Positions 17,701-26,335 are shown, counted from the stretch's first letter. The stretch: DNA of 64,000 bases from Phocaeicola_A sp963652075 (GCA_963652075.1 CAVJRQ010000033.1:1-64000); one strand, 5' to 3'. A program made the numbers and translations. Notes: generated by a model from the sequence alone, not told the origin.

Positions 17701-17756
17701 ACACAGACTAACGTGAGCAGTACCGCAATAACTTTGATGAATCCTTTGTTTTGCAT
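14733..17756 (-). CDS. secDF: Fused SecD-SecF protein-export subunit
   Basis: A 1007-residue fusion of SecD and SecF, the proton-driven helper of the SecYEG translocon that pulls exported proteins into the periplasm. N-terminal membrane helix at 8-26. SecD motifs include GLGLDLKGGMNVILEV and the five-helix block with GMAVDANVLIYERTKEEL. The SecF half starts near residue 680 with SIDFTGGRNFVVQF and ends with NDKVVIFDRIREFF and a C-terminal membrane block. The fused form is usual in Bacteroidetes. The periplasmic P1 region carries an Ala/Glu-rich low-complexity insert (about 250-305). Single gene with a -7 element at 17811-17818 and a strong terminator behind it. Confidence 0.97.
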   Translation of the reverse strand: MQNKGFIKVIAVLLTLVCVFYLSFSFVTRHYMSKAEQDPKGATHYIDSMQNEKVYLGVYTLKQCREMEIGLGLDLKGGMNVILEVSVPDVVKTLADHKTDEAFNQALANAAKLQITSQSDFITLFVSEYHKLAPEGKLAEIFATQQLKDKVNTKSSDSEVEKVLRSEVKAAIDNSYNVLRTRIDRFGVVQPNIQTLEGGMGRIMVELPGIKEPERVRKLLQGSANLEFWETFDSKEIVPYLMELDQKLRLVAQTETKEEVATEEEPAAVEASADSAAATVSAADSLAAALKNQNASAGQTVSMEQVKKDHPLLSILQLNNSGYGCVVGYAHYTDTAEVNRLVSSQEAQSSLPRELRLKWGVKGSEMDKTGQIFELYAIKVTERNGRAPLEGDVVVSASDGFDNFGKPCVSMSMNNDGSRRWAQLTKQNINHAIAIVLDGCVYSAPNVNGEITGGNSQITGNFTVEDTKDLANVLRSGKMPAPARIVQEDIVGPSLGQESINQGVRSFIVALVLLMLYMCVIYGFIPGMVANCALFVNFFFTLGILTSFQAALTMSGIAGMVLSLGMAVDANVLIYERTKEELRAGKTVKAALADGYSNAFSAIFDSNLTSIITGIILFYFGTGPIRGFATTLIIGILCSFFSAVFLTRIVYEHFMNKDKWLNLTFTTKFSRNLMQNTNYKFMGMWKRSFTVFGIILAICVVSFCVRGLAQSIDFTGGRNFVVQFEQPTEPETVRALLQEKVGDANVQAIALGTDHRTVRVTTNYRIHDNDTDIDQQIEVFLYNALTEGKLLTDGTTLEVFIDRDNRTGGSIISSQKVGPSMADDIKTSAVWSVIFALIAIFLYILVRFHNVAYSVGSVVALTVDTLLIIGAYSLCYGWMPMSLEIDQTFIGAILTAIGYSINDKVVIFDRIREFFRLYPKRNRFQLFNDSLNTTLARTINTSLSTLVVLVCIFVLGGDSIRSFSFAMILGVIIGTLTSLFIAAPIAYLTMGHRIPDEEKTPVEGAKA

Positions 17757-17810
17757 GTTACTTTATTGTTTGTTTATTTTAATTTATTTATATGCAAGTT
17801 TACAAGGTTG

Positions 17811-17818
17811 CAAATATA
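17811..17818 (-). promoter_or_regulatory. Bacteroides -7 element for secDF
   Basis: The minus strand reads TATATTTG followed by C, matching TAnnTTTGC, about 55 bp upstream of the secDF start. No clear -33 TTTG. Confidence 0.5.
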
Positions 17819-17884
17819 ATCCTTTTTTCTTTTCCATGAGATTTAATCGGTTCTATTTTTGCGAAAAGGAGCAGAAAAGAGGGA

Positions 17885-18976
17885 CTAACGCTCCTTTTTG
17901 GGGTAGATATAGCACCAAATCGGGTAATGGTCAGACTCTTTTATGGAGCTGTCTACCGTGCAGCGGGCGGTCGTCAGGTCGGGACTGACCAAGATGTGGT
18001 CGATGCGGAAAAGGAAGTCGTTCTTGTGGTAGGAGATGCCCAACCCAAGGCCGGACTGTCCGAATGCGTCCGTCAGACGTTCGGAGATGACGCGGTGGGC
18101 GTAGGAGATGGCGGAGGTATTGAAGTCGCCACAGACCACCAGACGACGGGCACCCCGTTTCGCTATCAAGGCGGCGAGGGTGTCGGCTTGCGCCGCTCGT
18201 ACGGGAACAGTCATTCTCAGCTTTTGTATCAGCTTCCGGGAATTTTGCTTCATCTGTTCCGTTTCCGGGTCTTCTATCATCTTCTGATAGGAGGCGCGCT
18301 CGTCCGCTGTCAGCTGGTTGGATTCCAAGTGGTTGTTGATGACCGTAAGGGTGTCCTCCCCCACCTTTATCTCGTAGACAATGCTGCCATTCGCCATACT
18401 GGGATAATCGACCGGCGTGGCTGAGAGGATGGGATAGCGCGAGTAGCAGCCCAACCCGTTAACCCCACCGCCAATACGGTGGTAGTGACTGTATTTGTAC
18501 GATTTCAGCGCGTCGTCTATCTCCTCCTTACTCAAGTGGAGCCCGGTGATGAACTCCTGTATGCAGATGATGTCGGCATCGCTCTCCTGCAGGTAGGTGA
18601 GCACCCGGTTGGGTTCGCCCTTGTCATGGGACGCATCCATATTGAAAGCCATCACGTTGTAGGAGAGCAGTTTCAGGCGTTCCTTCGGCAGGTCGGACTG
18701 CACGAAGTTCATCGGGCAGGTAGTCCATACCGCTTGCGCGCAGCAGAGCATGCCGAGAATCGGCAACAGTGCCAGCTTCCAGCAGAACACCAACCAGAGG
18801 ATGAGAAACAGGATGTTCACGCAAAGGGCAATGGGGAACGCCAGTCCACAGCATGAGAGGGCGGGGTGCTCCACGGGGTTGACATAGGGGCTGTAGGCGC
18901 AAAACAGCATGGCGAGCACACAGCAGAGGTTCACCATCATCAGGCAGAATCGGACTATTTTGCGTAGGGTTTTCAT
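17885..18976 (-). CDS. Membrane-anchored endonuclease/exonuclease/phosphatase-family protein
   Basis: A 363-residue protein with hydrophobic segments in the first 90 residues (about 9-29, 38-60 and 63-85), then an EEP catalytic domain. Conserved blocks in order: LKLLSYNVMAFNMD, ADIICIQEF, an Asn-His block (VINNHLESNQLT), VVCGDFNT and the terminal SDHYPI. The fold covers nucleases and phosphodiesterases/phosphatases, and membrane-anchored versions in Bacteroides have no fixed substrate. Its start is 3 bp past the stop of the rhomboid gene upstream, so the two rhomboids and this gene form one minus-strand operon. Confidence 0.85.
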   Translation of the reverse strand: MKTLRKIVRFCLMMVNLCCVLAMLFCAYSPYVNPVEHPALSCCGLAFPIALCVNILFLILWLVFCWKLALLPILGMLCCAQAVWTTCPMNFVQSDLPKERLKLLSYNVMAFNMDASHDKGEPNRVLTYLQESDADIICIQEFITGLHLSKEEIDDALKSYKYSHYHRIGGGVNGLGCYSRYPILSATPVDYPSMANGSIVYEIKVGEDTLTVINNHLESNQLTADERASYQKMIEDPETEQMKQNSRKLIQKLRMTVPVRAAQADTLAALIAKRGARRLVVCGDFNTSAISYAHRVISERLTDAFGQSGLGLGISYHKNDFLFRIDHILVSPDLTTARCTVDSSIKESDHYPIWCYIYPKKER

Positions 18977-18979
18977 CTG

Positions 18980-19885
18980 TCAGTTTCTTTTGCTCGCGTC
19001 GAACAGGCTCTTCTTCTCCTCGTCCGTCAGGCTACTGTAGCCCGACTGTTTCAGTTTGTCCAATATGCGGTCTATCTCGGCGGACCGCTTGCGGGGTTCG
19101 GAAGCGGTCCGTTGGGCGTTGTTTTCCTGAAAGTGGTAGGTCACCTTCATCTTCGGCTTACGCGGCCGGGGCTTGCCAATCGCCGCAAAGAGGTTGACGA
19201 CGGCATCGATGACGCGGTTTATCCAGGCGGTGATGTCGCGCCCTTTGCTCAGCGAGACGGCGAACCACCACCCGCTGACCGCACCGCCCAGATGGGCGAT
19301 GTGTCCACCGGCATTGCCGGAGGTCATCAACAGCAAGTCCATCCCCACCATGACGAGGGCGATGTATTTCAGCCGTATCTCCCCGAAGAGGAACAGACGT
19401 ACCCGCAGGTCGGGCTCACGCACCGCCGTAGCCACCGTGATGGCCAGCACCGAGGCCGAAGCACCCAACAGGTGAGACACCGGCATACTGTCGCTGAAAT
19501 AGGGGAAGATGTTGTAGAAGAGCATGTACAGCGCACCACCGCACAAGCCGCCGAAGAAGTAGAGCCCACAGAAGTGACGCTCCGAGAAGAGGTAGAGGAA
19601 GAGGCGGCCAAACCAGTAGAGCCACAGCATGTTGAAGAGCAGATGAAGCACATCGACGTGCATGAACATGTAGGTGACGATGCTCCACGGTTGGCGGAGG
19701 AAACGCACGGGCCAGGCAGGCAGTTCGAGCCAACGCTGCAAGACTCCGCCATCGAGGTTGAACAGCGTCAGGATGACGACAAGCAGCCACACGAGGAGAA
19801 ACAACGCCACATTCGCATAGATGAAGCGCTGCGGCATCGGTGCCTGCAGGAAACGTTGCTTCAGGTTAGTAATAGTAAGTCCCAT
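18980..19885 (-). CDS. Rhomboid-family intramembrane serine protease (longer copy)
   Basis: A 301-residue rhomboid with about six membrane helices. The catalytic serine motif reads GASASVLAI and the catalytic histidine lies in HIAHLGGAVSGW, the Ser-His dyad of intramembrane proteolysis. The MFMHVDVLHLLFNMLWLYWFG block is the family's H-x-x-x-N region. The last 75 residues are soluble and basic, ending in DEEKKSLFDASKRN. The start lies inside the end of the second rhomboid gene (20-bp overlap), so the two are translated together. Confidence 0.92.
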   Translation of the reverse strand: MGLTITNLKQRFLQAPMPQRFIYANVALFLLVWLLVVILTLFNLDGGVLQRWLELPAWPVRFLRQPWSIVTYMFMHVDVLHLLFNMLWLYWFGRLFLYLFSERHFCGLYFFGGLCGGALYMLFYNIFPYFSDSMPVSHLLGASASVLAITVATAVREPDLRVRLFLFGEIRLKYIALVMVGMDLLLMTSGNAGGHIAHLGGAVSGWWFAVSLSKGRDITAWINRVIDAVVNLFAAIGKPRPRKPKMKVTYHFQENNAQRTASEPRKRSAEIDRILDKLKQSGYSSLTDEEKKSLFDASKRN

Positions 19886-20537
19886 TACCGTTCTTTTTAC
19901 GCCAATACATTATTATAAGGAACGCGAAGAGCATGCCTCCCAAGTGGGCGAAGTGGGCGATGCCGTCCCCCTTCTGCGAGAGTCCGAGCACCAACTCCAA
20001 TACGATGTATATAAGGACGAAGTACTTCGCCTTGAGGGGCAACAGGAAATAGATGTAGACGGGTTGGTTGGGGAACGTCATGCCATACGCCAGCAAGATG
20101 GCGTAGACCGCGCCCGATGCGCCTACGGTAGTCATCAGGTTGAGGTATTGGTCCATAGGGATGTTGTAGCCGCCCATATCCACGTATTGGTAGCCGGAGA
20201 GCACCGTCTCGTACTGGACGAACTGCACCACCTCCTGCACCAGGCCGGCACCCACGCCGCAAGCCACATAGAAGAAGAGGTAACGGCGCGGCCCCCACAC
20301 CCGTTCGAACACCTGACCGAACATCCACACGGCGAACATGTTGAAGAAGAGATGCTCGAAGCCGCCATGCATAAACATGTAGGTAAACAACTGATGGAGC
20401 CGGAAGTCGGAAGCCATAAAGAAGTGCAGACCCAACCATTCGGTCAGGTCAACGCCATAACGCCCGCCCACCAACGTGGCGAGGAAAAGGATGACGTTGA
20501 TAATAAGGATATGTTTGGTTACCGGAGTTATGTTCAT
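19866..20537 (-). CDS. Rhomboid-family intramembrane serine protease (shorter copy)
   Basis: A 223-residue rhomboid with the classical GASGAVYAILLAYG serine motif, HGGFEHLFFNMFAVWMFG loop and HFAHLGGMLFAF histidine motif; it is a minimal six-helix form. Start 20537 (MNITPVTKHILIIN) is chosen over 20558 because the first helix follows at once. It leads the operon with the longer rhomboid and the EEP protein. A -7 element at 20556-20563 sits just upstream and rules out the longer N-terminus if used. Confidence 0.93.
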   Translation of the reverse strand: MNITPVTKHILIINVILFLATLVGGRYGVDLTEWLGLHFFMASDFRLHQLFTYMFMHGGFEHLFFNMFAVWMFGQVFERVWGPRRYLFFYVACGVGAGLVQEVVQFVQYETVLSGYQYVDMGGYNIPMDQYLNLMTTVGASGAVYAILLAYGMTFPNQPVYIYFLLPLKAKYFVLIYIVLELVLGLSQKGDGIAHFAHLGGMLFAFLIIMYWRKKNGNGTYYY

Positions 20538-20555
20538 AGTCCCACGTTTAGGCCG

Positions 20556-20563
20556 CAAAATTA
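20556..20563 (-). promoter_or_regulatory. Bacteroides -7 element for rhomboid operon
   Basis: The minus strand reads TAATTTTG followed by C. The predicted transcript would start only about 10 nt before the ATG at 20537. The -33 element is unclear. Confidence 0.45.
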
Positions 20564-20644
20564 CGAATATTTTCTGTCATAGAACATTTCCTATGCGCTT
20601 CTTAGGTTTTTTTCGCTCTTTCGGTGCATTTTTCGCCCATAATA

Positions 20645-20675
20645 TTTGTTTTGTGGAGAAGAATACATATTTTTG
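20645..20675 (+). promoter_or_regulatory. Promoter of HU gene
   Basis: TTTG at 20645-20648, a 19-bp spacer, then TATTTTTGC from 20668: a full Bacteroides-type promoter about 60 bp upstream of the HU start. Confidence 0.7.
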
Positions 20676-20734
20676 CGAACTAAAAGTACAGAACATTTTA
20701 TTAATACTCAATATTTTATTAATTCTTTTACGTT

Positions 20735-21007
20735 ATGAATAAGGCAGATCTCATTAACGCAATGGCTGAGGAATCAGGCTTGAGCAAAGCGGATTCCAAG
20801 AAGGCTCTGGACGCTTTTGTTAGCGCAGTTTCTAAAGCTCTGAAAGAGGGTGACAAAATCGCTCTTGTTGGTTTCGGAACATTCTCTGTAGCAGAAAGAG
20901 GAGAGAGAACAGGTATCAACCCGGCAACTAAGGCGGCTATCAAGATTCCGGCAAAGAAAGTCGCAAAGTTCAAAGCCGGTGCAGAATTGGCTGAGGCTAT
21001 TAAATAA
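20735..21007 (+). CDS. hup: DNA-binding protein HU
   Basis: A 90-residue HU-family nucleoid protein that binds and bends DNA as a dimer. The helical start MNKADLINAMAEESGLSK, the GFGTFSV turn and the arm region ERTGINPATKAAIKIPAKKVAKFKAG are all canonical, including the proline at the arm tip. Full length for the family. Monocistronic, with a full promoter (20645-20675) and a terminator (21034-21064). Confidence 0.97.
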   Translation: MNKADLINAMAEESGLSKADSKKALDAFVSAVSKALKEGDKIALVGFGTFSVAERGERTGINPATKAAIKIPAKKVAKFKAGAELAEAIK

Positions 21008-21033
21008 GCGCTTAGGAAATAAAGCTATTAGGG

Positions 21034-21064
21034 AAAAGAGATATTCGAATGAATATCTCTTTTT
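21034..21064 (+). terminator. Rho-independent terminator of HU gene
   Basis: AAAAGAGATATTC pairs with GAATATCTCTTTT across a GAAT loop and runs into T residues, 27 bp past the HU stop. Confidence 0.9.
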
Positions 21065-21087
21065 TCGTATATCTGCCGTTTTTTATC

Positions 21088-21095
21088 TAATTTTG
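21088..21095 (+). promoter_or_regulatory. Bacteroides -7 element for argS
   Basis: TAATTTTG followed by C, 27 bp upstream of the argS start; the -33 element is poor. Confidence 0.5.
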
Positions 21096-21121
21096 CGCAC
21101 GAAATCAAGCAAGTAGACAAT

Positions 21122-22939
21122 ATGAAGATAGAACAGACAATTACCGATTCGGTGATTAAGGGCATCCAGTCTCTCTACGGACAGGAAGTGGCTGCCTCAC
21201 AGGTACAGTTGCAGAAAACAAAAAAGGAGTTCGAGGGACACCTCACCTTGGTGGTATTCCCCTTCCTGCGCATCTCGCGCAAGTCGCCCGAACAGACGGC
21301 ACAGGAAATTGGCGCCTATCTGCAAACCAACGAGCCGGCAGTGGCCGCATACAATGTCATCAAGGGATTCCTCAACCTGACGGTCTCCTCGGACTGCTGG
21401 GTGGACATGCTCAACGATATACAGGCCGACCCAAACTACGGCATTCAGCAGGCAACAGCCTCATCGCCCCTGGTGATGATTGAATATTCGTCGCCCAACA
21501 CCAACAAGCCGCTCCACTTGGGACACGTGCGCAACAACCTGCTGGGCAACGCGCTGGCAAACATCATCGCCGCCAACGGCAACCGGGTGGTGAAGACCAA
21601 CATCGTGAACGACCGCGGCATACACATCTGCAAGTCCATGTTGGCTTGGCTCAAGTATGGCAACGGAGAGACCCCGGAATCGTCCGGCAAGAAGGGCGAC
21701 CACCTGATTGGCGACTACTACGTGGCTTTCGACAAGCACTTCAAGGAGGAGGTGAAGGAGTTGACCGCCAAATACCAGAAAGAGGGACTGAGTGAGGAGG
21801 AGGCCAAGGCAAAGGCCGAGAAGGAATCCCCCTTGATGAACGAAGCCCGCGAGATGTTGGTGAAGTGGGAAGCCAACGACCCCGAAGTGCGCGCCCTGTG
21901 GAAGAAGATGAACGATTGGGTGTACGCCGGATTCGACGAGACCTACAAGAGCCTCGGCGTAAGTTTCGACAAGATTTACTATGAATCGGAGACCTACCTC
22001 GAAGGAAAGGAGAAGGTGATGGAGGGACTTGAGAAAGGGCTCTTCTACCGCAAGGAGGATGGTTCGGTGTGGGCAGACCTGACACCCGAAGGACTGGACC
22101 ACAAGCTGCTGCTCCGCTCCGACGGCACATCGGTCTACATGACGCAGGACATCGGCACGGCCAAGCTGCGTTTTCAGGACTTCCCCATCGACAAGATGAT
22201 CTATGTCGTGGGCAACGAGCAGAACTACCACTTCCAGGTGCTCTCCATCCTGCTCGACAAGTTGGGATTCGAATGGGGAAAGAGTCTGGTACACTTCTCT
22301 TACGGAATGGTGGAGCTACCCGAAGGCAAGATGAAGAGCCGCGAGGGTACGGTGGTGGATGCCGACGACCTGATAGCGGAGATGATACAGACCGCACGCG
22401 ACACCTCTGCCGAGCTGGGCAAGTTGGACAACATCAGCAAGGAGGAGGCGGACAACATCGCGCGCATCGTGGGACTGGGCGCACTGAAGTATTTCATCCT
22501 GAAGGTGGATGCCCGCAAGAACATGACCTTCAACCCGAAGGAGTCTATCGACTTCAACGGCAACACAGGCCCGTTCATCCAATATACCTACGCGCGTATC
22601 CGTTCCGTGTTGCGCAAGGCTGCCGACATGGGCATCACGGTGCCGGAGACCCTGCCGCATCATCTGCAGCTCTCCGCCAAAGAGGAGAACCTCATCCAGA
22701 TGCTCTCCGACTTCAAGGCCATCGTCAAGCAGGCGGGCGACGACTACAGTCCCTCCGCGATAGCCAACTATTGCTACGATTTGGTGAAGGAGTACAACCA
22801 GTTCTACCACGACTTCAGCATCCTCCACGAGGAGAACGCCGACCTGAAGGTGTTCCGTCTGGCCCTTTCACAGAACGTGGCCAAGATTGTCCGCTCGGGC
22901 ATGGAGCTGTTGGGCATCGAAGTGCCGGAACGCATGTAA
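21122..22939 (+). CDS. argS: Arginyl-tRNA synthetase
   Basis: A 605-residue class I aminoacyl-tRNA synthetase that charges tRNA-Arg. The N-terminal Arg-tRNA recognition domain (about 1-110) precedes the HIGH-type motif in SSPNTNKPLHLGHVRNN (about residue 132). The adenylate-binding block includes TSVYMTQDIGTA and VVGNEQNYHFQVL. The KMSKS-equivalent lies in PEGKMKSREGTVVDADDL, and the C-terminal anticodon-binding DALR domain ends at LGIEVPERM. Length is normal. Single gene with a promoter just upstream and a strong terminator. Confidence 0.97.
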   Translation: MKIEQTITDSVIKGIQSLYGQEVAASQVQLQKTKKEFEGHLTLVVFPFLRISRKSPEQTAQEIGAYLQTNEPAVAAYNVIKGFLNLTVSSDCWVDMLNDIQADPNYGIQQATASSPLVMIEYSSPNTNKPLHLGHVRNNLLGNALANIIAANGNRVVKTNIVNDRGIHICKSMLAWLKYGNGETPESSGKKGDHLIGDYYVAFDKHFKEEVKELTAKYQKEGLSEEEAKAKAEKESPLMNEAREMLVKWEANDPEVRALWKKMNDWVYAGFDETYKSLGVSFDKIYYESETYLEGKEKVMEGLEKGLFYRKEDGSVWADLTPEGLDHKLLLRSDGTSVYMTQDIGTAKLRFQDFPIDKMIYVVGNEQNYHFQVLSILLDKLGFEWGKSLVHFSYGMVELPEGKMKSREGTVVDADDLIAEMIQTARDTSAELGKLDNISKEEADNIARIVGLGALKYFILKVDARKNMTFNPKESIDFNGNTGPFIQYTYARIRSVLRKAADMGITVPETLPHHLQLSAKEENLIQMLSDFKAIVKQAGDDYSPSAIANYCYDLVKEYNQFYHDFSILHEENADLKVFRLALSQNVAKIVRSGMELLGIEVPERM

Positions 22940-22971
22940 CGCCACCTGACAATATCCACAAGATTATATCT

Positions 22972-23017
22972 ACAAGAAACCCCTTGCTTGACGAGATGCA
23001 AGCAAGGGGTTTCTTGT
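22972..23017. terminator. Bidirectional terminator between argS and tricorn-like gene
   Basis: A perfect 19-bp inverted repeat (ACAAGAAACCCCTTGCTTG at 22972-22990, complement at 22999-23017) with an 8-nt loop, between two convergent genes; T-rich on both exits. Confidence 0.9.
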
Positions 23018-23033
23018 TTATAGCCCGTAGGCA

Positions 23034-26000
23034 TCACTTTGCGTCCAATTCGCGGAGCAACTCCTTCACGGCGGTGTGCAGTTGGGCATCTTCGCCCTTC
23101 ACAATCTCTTCGGGCGAGTTGGCCACCTCAATGTCGGGTTCCAGCTGGGTGTTCTCCAGATAGCTGCCGTCGGGCAAGCGATACCCGATGATGGGGATAC
23201 CGAATACCAACGAGCGGTCCTGCAGGTACTCCCAGTTCACACTGGTCATGGTTCCCGGTACGGGCATACCCACTAACTTGCCGATGCCCGTGTGACGGTA
23301 CACCCAAGGCGTGCCGTGCGCGTTGGAGTAGTTCGCCTCACAGGTGACCATGATGGAAGGCTTGTTCCAGCGACGGCTCGGCATGTCACACGCCTCGCGG
23401 CCGCGAACCACCTGCGTCAGGTACTTCTTGCCGCTGAACAGCACCTCGATGTCTTCGTGCAAACGTCCTCCTCCGTTGAAACGGGTATCGATGACGATGC
23501 CCTCGCAGTTGTTGTACTTGCCCAACAGGTCGGAGTAGACCGTACGGAAGCTCTCGTCGTCCATCGACTCGATGTGGACGTATCCCAATCTGCCTCCCGA
23601 CCACTTGGCGACATCCGCCGCACGCTGCTTCACCCAACGGTGATAGAGCAACGTGGAAATCTCGTTCGGTGTGGTGGGTTTCACCACCTCGTCCCAACGT
23701 TCCTTGGTGTCGGGGTTATAGAGTGACACCAGCACTTTCTGTCCGGCTTTGCCGTTCAACAACACGGTGTAGTCCATGTCGGCGGTCAGTTCCGTACCGT
23801 CAATCTTCTCGATGACCGTGCCTACCGTTACTTTCGACTTTTTGTTGCCGAAAGGTCCTTTTTCTATCACCTCGTCGACGCGAAGTCCCTTGCCCGTGTA
23901 GTTCCAGTCGAAGAGAAGTCCCAACGAGGCGGTTGTCTCCTTGCGCGCGTTGGGGCGATAGCTGGCTCCCGTGTGCGACACGTTCAGCTCGCCCAACAGC
24001 TCGCTGAGCATCTCGGCGAAGTCGTCGTTGTTGTTGATGTGGGGCAGGAACTTGCGGTAGTGTTGCGTCAGTCCCTTCCAATCCACACCGTGAAGGTCTG
24101 TCCGGTAGAAGCGTTTCTCTATCTGCAGGCAGACATGGTTGTACATCGCCTCACGCTCTTCCGCCGCACCGATTTTGAAGGTACCGCTCACCTTGACGGG
24201 CGTGCCCGCACCCGACTTGCTGTCCACCTTGCGCAGGTTGTTGCCCAATGCGAACAGGTTGCCTTTGCTGTCCATCTCCAAGGCGGCATAGCCGAAGCCT
24301 TTCTGTGCCAGTTGGGGCGTACGCTGCTTCACGTCCAGTTTCCAAAGGTCGTGCGACCCTTCAAAAGAGGAGAGGTAGAACAAGGTAGCACCGTCTTTCG
24401 TGACGATGCCGTCGCCCAAGTTAGAGGAGTTGGGTGTCAGGCGCACGATGCGGTCTTCCAGTCCATCGAGTTCCACCACAATCTCCTTGACGGTTTCTTT
24501 CTCTTTCTCCTTATCCTCCTTTTTCGTGTCGTCCTTGGTTGCTTTGGAGTCTTTCGTCTTCGACTTCTCCGCCTCGGCGGCCTTCTTCTGCTCGGCCTCC
24601 ATCTCTTTCTGCAGCTCCAGCTCCTCCTTGCTCATGCGGTACTCGTCGTAGGCCTTGCCGTTGAGGAACACCAGCATGTAGTCGTTGAGCGAACCCCAAG
24701 AGGCATGGTTGCGCATGCCGTAGCGTTCGGTCCTGAAGAGAATAGCGTTGCCGTCCATCACGAAACGGGGGTTGTCACTCATGTATCCGCTGTTGGTCAG
24801 GTTCACAATCGCCTCGCCTCCCTTGGCGCTCACCAGACCGATGTCGTAATAGGGGTCGTGATGATTGGCCACATACTCCAAGGTGAACCATTTGCCGTCG
24901 GGCGACCAGCGGTACCCGAAGTTCCCGTTGGTGTCGAATTGGGTGGATCCGTCCGTTATCTGACGCACCTTCTTGGTCTCCATATTCATCACCATCAGGC
25001 GGCTGCGCTCTTCCACGAACGCCAGTTCCTTGCCGTCGGGCGAGAACTGCGGATTGGTCCGTTCGATGCGGTTAGATGGCAACAACGGAGTTTCCTCTAT
25101 CAGCGTCGCGTTGGGGAAGTTGAGCTCTTCCTTGCGGGCGATGGTGGCTTTGTAGAGTTGCCACAAGCCGTCGCGCTCACTGGCGTAGACAAGCGTACGG
25201 TTGTCGCTGCCGAAGGTGACGCTCCGCTCCGTGGCTGCCGTATGGGTAATCTGTTTGGTGGTGCCGTATTCCACCGAGGAGACAAACACCTCTCCACGGG
25301 CGACGAAGGCTATCTGCTTGCCGTCCGGCGAGACGGAAGCGTCATAGTTGCTGCCGATGCTGAACTGGTTGATTTGCTCTTCCTCGTCACGCACCAGGTC
25401 TATCTTCACCTTTCGGGGCGACGCACCCTGGGCCTGGGTGTAGATTTCGCCGTCGTAGGCGTAGCAGAGTGTGCCGTTGTTGTCTGCCGAAAGGAAACGG
25501 ACAGGGTGGGTCTTGAAGCGTGTCACCGCCTTCACCTGCTCCGGCTGGTCGGGTTGCAGGGCATAGACATTCATGCTGCCGCCCCGTTCGCTGAGGATAT
25601 AGAGGGTTTTCCCGTCGGGAGAGACGGCCGGGTTGCGGTCCTCCCCTCCCCTGTTGGTCAGTTGGGTATGCTTGCCGCTCCGCGTGTCGTACTTCCATAT
25701 GTTACGGGTGATGGACGACGTGTGGTGCTTGCGCCACTCGTTCTCGAAACCCTTCTGGTCTTGGTAGTAGAAGGACTTCCCGTCCGGAGCGTAGCAGACC
25801 ATCTCTGCCGGCGTGGCCAGCACCTGCTCGGTGCGTCCGCCATCGACAGGCACCCGATAGAGCTCGCTCATTGCGGGCGTGGGGAAGAGGGCACTGCTTG
25901 CCGGGTCTTGTATGGAGGCGTTGAAGAGCACATACTTGCCGTCGGGAGTGAAGGCCGTAGGGCGTTCGCTCACGGAGTTGACCGTCAGCCGTTTGGCGGA

Positions 26001-26291
26001 GCCGCCCTCAGCTGACATCACGAAGATGTCGAAAGACCCGTAGCGGTCGCTCGCGAAAGCAATCCGCTTGCTGTCGGGCGACCATACCGGCAGGCACTCA
26101 TAGGATTCTTGACTGGTGAGGCGAATGGCCGACCCTCCCTCCGCAGGAACTTTGTAAACATCTCCCTTGTAACAGAAGGCAATCTGTTTGCCGTCGGGAG
26201 AGATTTTCACGTCGCGCATCCACAGAGGCGTCTGCGCCACGACGTTCCACACCGCCAGTGCGGAAACCGCCGTCAGATAGAGCTTTTTCAT
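23034..26291 (-). CDS. Tricorn-like S41 peptidase, secreted
   Basis: A 1085-residue tricorn-protease homologue with a signal peptide (1-19). The N-terminal half holds WD40/PD40 propeller repeats (many ISPDGKQIAF, WSPDSKRIAFASDR, FSPDGKELAF units). A very charged Lys/Glu insert (about 535-590) follows, then the C1 helical bundle (YRKFLPHINNNDDFAEMLSELLGELNVSHTG), a PDZ domain (about 790-880) and the S41 catalytic domain. His906 sits in GYVHIESM and the likely nucleophile Ser989 in NYSNAHGTPW, with Asn990 where archaeal tricorn has Asp. A C-terminal glutamate lies in LEPDIEV. Tricorn trims peptides; this exported version likely degrades periplasmic peptides. Single gene. Confidence 0.9.
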   Translation of the reverse strand: MKKLYLTAVSALAVWNVVAQTPLWMRDVKISPDGKQIAFCYKGDVYKVPAEGGSAIRLTSQESYECLPVWSPDSKRIAFASDRYGSFDIFVMSAEGGSAKRLTVNSVSERPTAFTPDGKYVLFNASIQDPASSALFPTPAMSELYRVPVDGGRTEQVLATPAEMVCYAPDGKSFYYQDQKGFENEWRKHHTSSITRNIWKYDTRSGKHTQLTNRGGEDRNPAVSPDGKTLYILSERGGSMNVYALQPDQPEQVKAVTRFKTHPVRFLSADNNGTLCYAYDGEIYTQAQGASPRKVKIDLVRDEEEQINQFSIGSNYDASVSPDGKQIAFVARGEVFVSSVEYGTTKQITHTAATERSVTFGSDNRTLVYASERDGLWQLYKATIARKEELNFPNATLIEETPLLPSNRIERTNPQFSPDGKELAFVEERSRLMVMNMETKKVRQITDGSTQFDTNGNFGYRWSPDGKWFTLEYVANHHDPYYDIGLVSAKGGEAIVNLTNSGYMSDNPRFVMDGNAILFRTERYGMRNHASWGSLNDYMLVFLNGKAYDEYRMSKEELELQKEMEAEQKKAAEAEKSKTKDSKATKDDTKKEDKEKEKETVKEIVVELDGLEDRIVRLTPNSSNLGDGIVTKDGATLFYLSSFEGSHDLWKLDVKQRTPQLAQKGFGYAALEMDSKGNLFALGNNLRKVDSKSGAGTPVKVSGTFKIGAAEEREAMYNHVCLQIEKRFYRTDLHGVDWKGLTQHYRKFLPHINNNDDFAEMLSELLGELNVSHTGASYRPNARKETTASLGLLFDWNYTGKGLRVDEVIEKGPFGNKKSKVTVGTVIEKIDGTELTADMDYTVLLNGKAGQKVLVSLYNPDTKERWDEVVKPTTPNEISTLLYHRWVKQRAADVAKWSGGRLGYVHIESMDDESFRTVYSDLLGKYNNCEGIVIDTRFNGGGRLHEDIEVLFSGKKYLTQVVRGREACDMPSRRWNKPSIMVTCEANYSNAHGTPWVYRHTGIGKLVGMPVPGTMTSVNWEYLQDRSLVFGIPIIGYRLPDGSYLENTQLEPDIEVANSPEEIVKGEDAQLHTAVKELLRELDAK

Positions 26292-26335
26292 TGTTACTTT
26301 GTCTCTTTGGCTATTGAATTAATTTATTCATCGCA

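Noticed and set aside
23973..26015. 680-codon plus-strand frame opposite the tricorn-like gene
   Set aside because: Antisense shadow; the His/Val/Leu-rich translation has no domain and no start context.
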